64,000 nucleotides of DNA, from positions 248,001 to 312,000 of the forward strand of contig NZ_FOCF01000005.1 of assembly GCF_900110035.1 (NCBI RefSeq), read 5' to 3'. This DNA is from Sphingomonas gellani (GTDB lineage Bacteria; Pseudomonadota; Alphaproteobacteria; Sphingomonadales; Sphingomonadaceae). Positions within the stretch are counted from its first letter, which is position 1. Every line of letters starts with the position of its first letter. The notes below the pieces were generated by a model. That model made no database searches. It was not told the DNA's origin and saw nothing but the letters and a program-made list of their open reading frames with translations. Shown one piece after another: positions 60,614-64,000 of this stretch. A program made the translations under genes and the position numbers.

Positions 60614-64000
<3,387 letters not shown>

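Overview
The window is a strongly GC-rich chromosomal segment of an alphaproteobacterium, most likely a Sphingomonas-type member of the Sphingomonadales. Support comes from the protein sequences, from ribosomal protein peculiarities (arginine/glycine-rich extension on S5, arginine at S12 position 88), frequent GTG starts, and tight ATGA/TGATG gene overlaps. I see no rRNA genes, insertion sequences, prophage or CRISPR array. One tRNA gene (Trp) is present. The first and last genes are cut by the window edges.

Layout. 1-5.4 kb: a plus-strand operon of DUF4350 protein, MoxR ATPase, DUF58 protein, SpoIIM-like membrane protein and RDD membrane protein, followed by a DUF4403 lipoprotein and a cytochrome b561 (5.4-7.8 kb). 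7.9-14.5 kb: a minus-strand pentose phosphate cluster (rpiA, tkt, tal, gnd) ending in two HAD-IIB phosphatases. 14.7-20.9 kb: a plus-strand tripartite RND exporter. 20.9-26 kb: a phasin and a second exporter (EmrB, EmrA, outer membrane factor) headed by a MarR regulator with a perfect palindrome at its start. 26-28.1 kb: a two-component system. 28.1-28.6 kb: gene-free.

28.6-45.5 kb: a minus-strand translation block: rpsL-rpsG-fusA-tuf, then rpsJ, then rplC through rpsQ, rplN through rplO, secY and adk. Hairpins resembling intrinsic terminators follow tuf, rpsQ and rplO, so the block probably makes several transcripts. The genes that usually follow adk (rpsM, rpsK, rpoA, rplQ) are absent.

45.7-64 kb: the divergent half: tRNA-Trp, secE, nusG, rplK, rplA, a DbpA-like DEAD-box helicase, a minus-strand PhoX-family protein, rplJ, rplL, an alpha/beta hydrolase, a minus-strand unknown membrane protein, rpoB and the first five-sixths or so of rpoC. 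The classical rplKA-rplJL-rpoBC cluster is thus split twice by extra genes, and each fragment has a recognisable promoter and, after rplA and rplL, a terminator.

The most useful new observations are regulatory: a three-fold 11-bp-period Pho-box-like array in front of the PhoX gene; promoters of the form TTGNNN-N17-TAAGGG (or a close variant) with GC-rich discriminators in front of translation genes; a promoter plus terminator-like attenuator in the rpoB leader; and S12 Arg88, which predicts intrinsic streptomycin resistance. No clearly undescribed multi-gene system was found; the least explained parts are the DUF4350/MoxR/DUF58/SpoIIM/RDD operon and the signal-peptide membrane protein upstream of rpoB.
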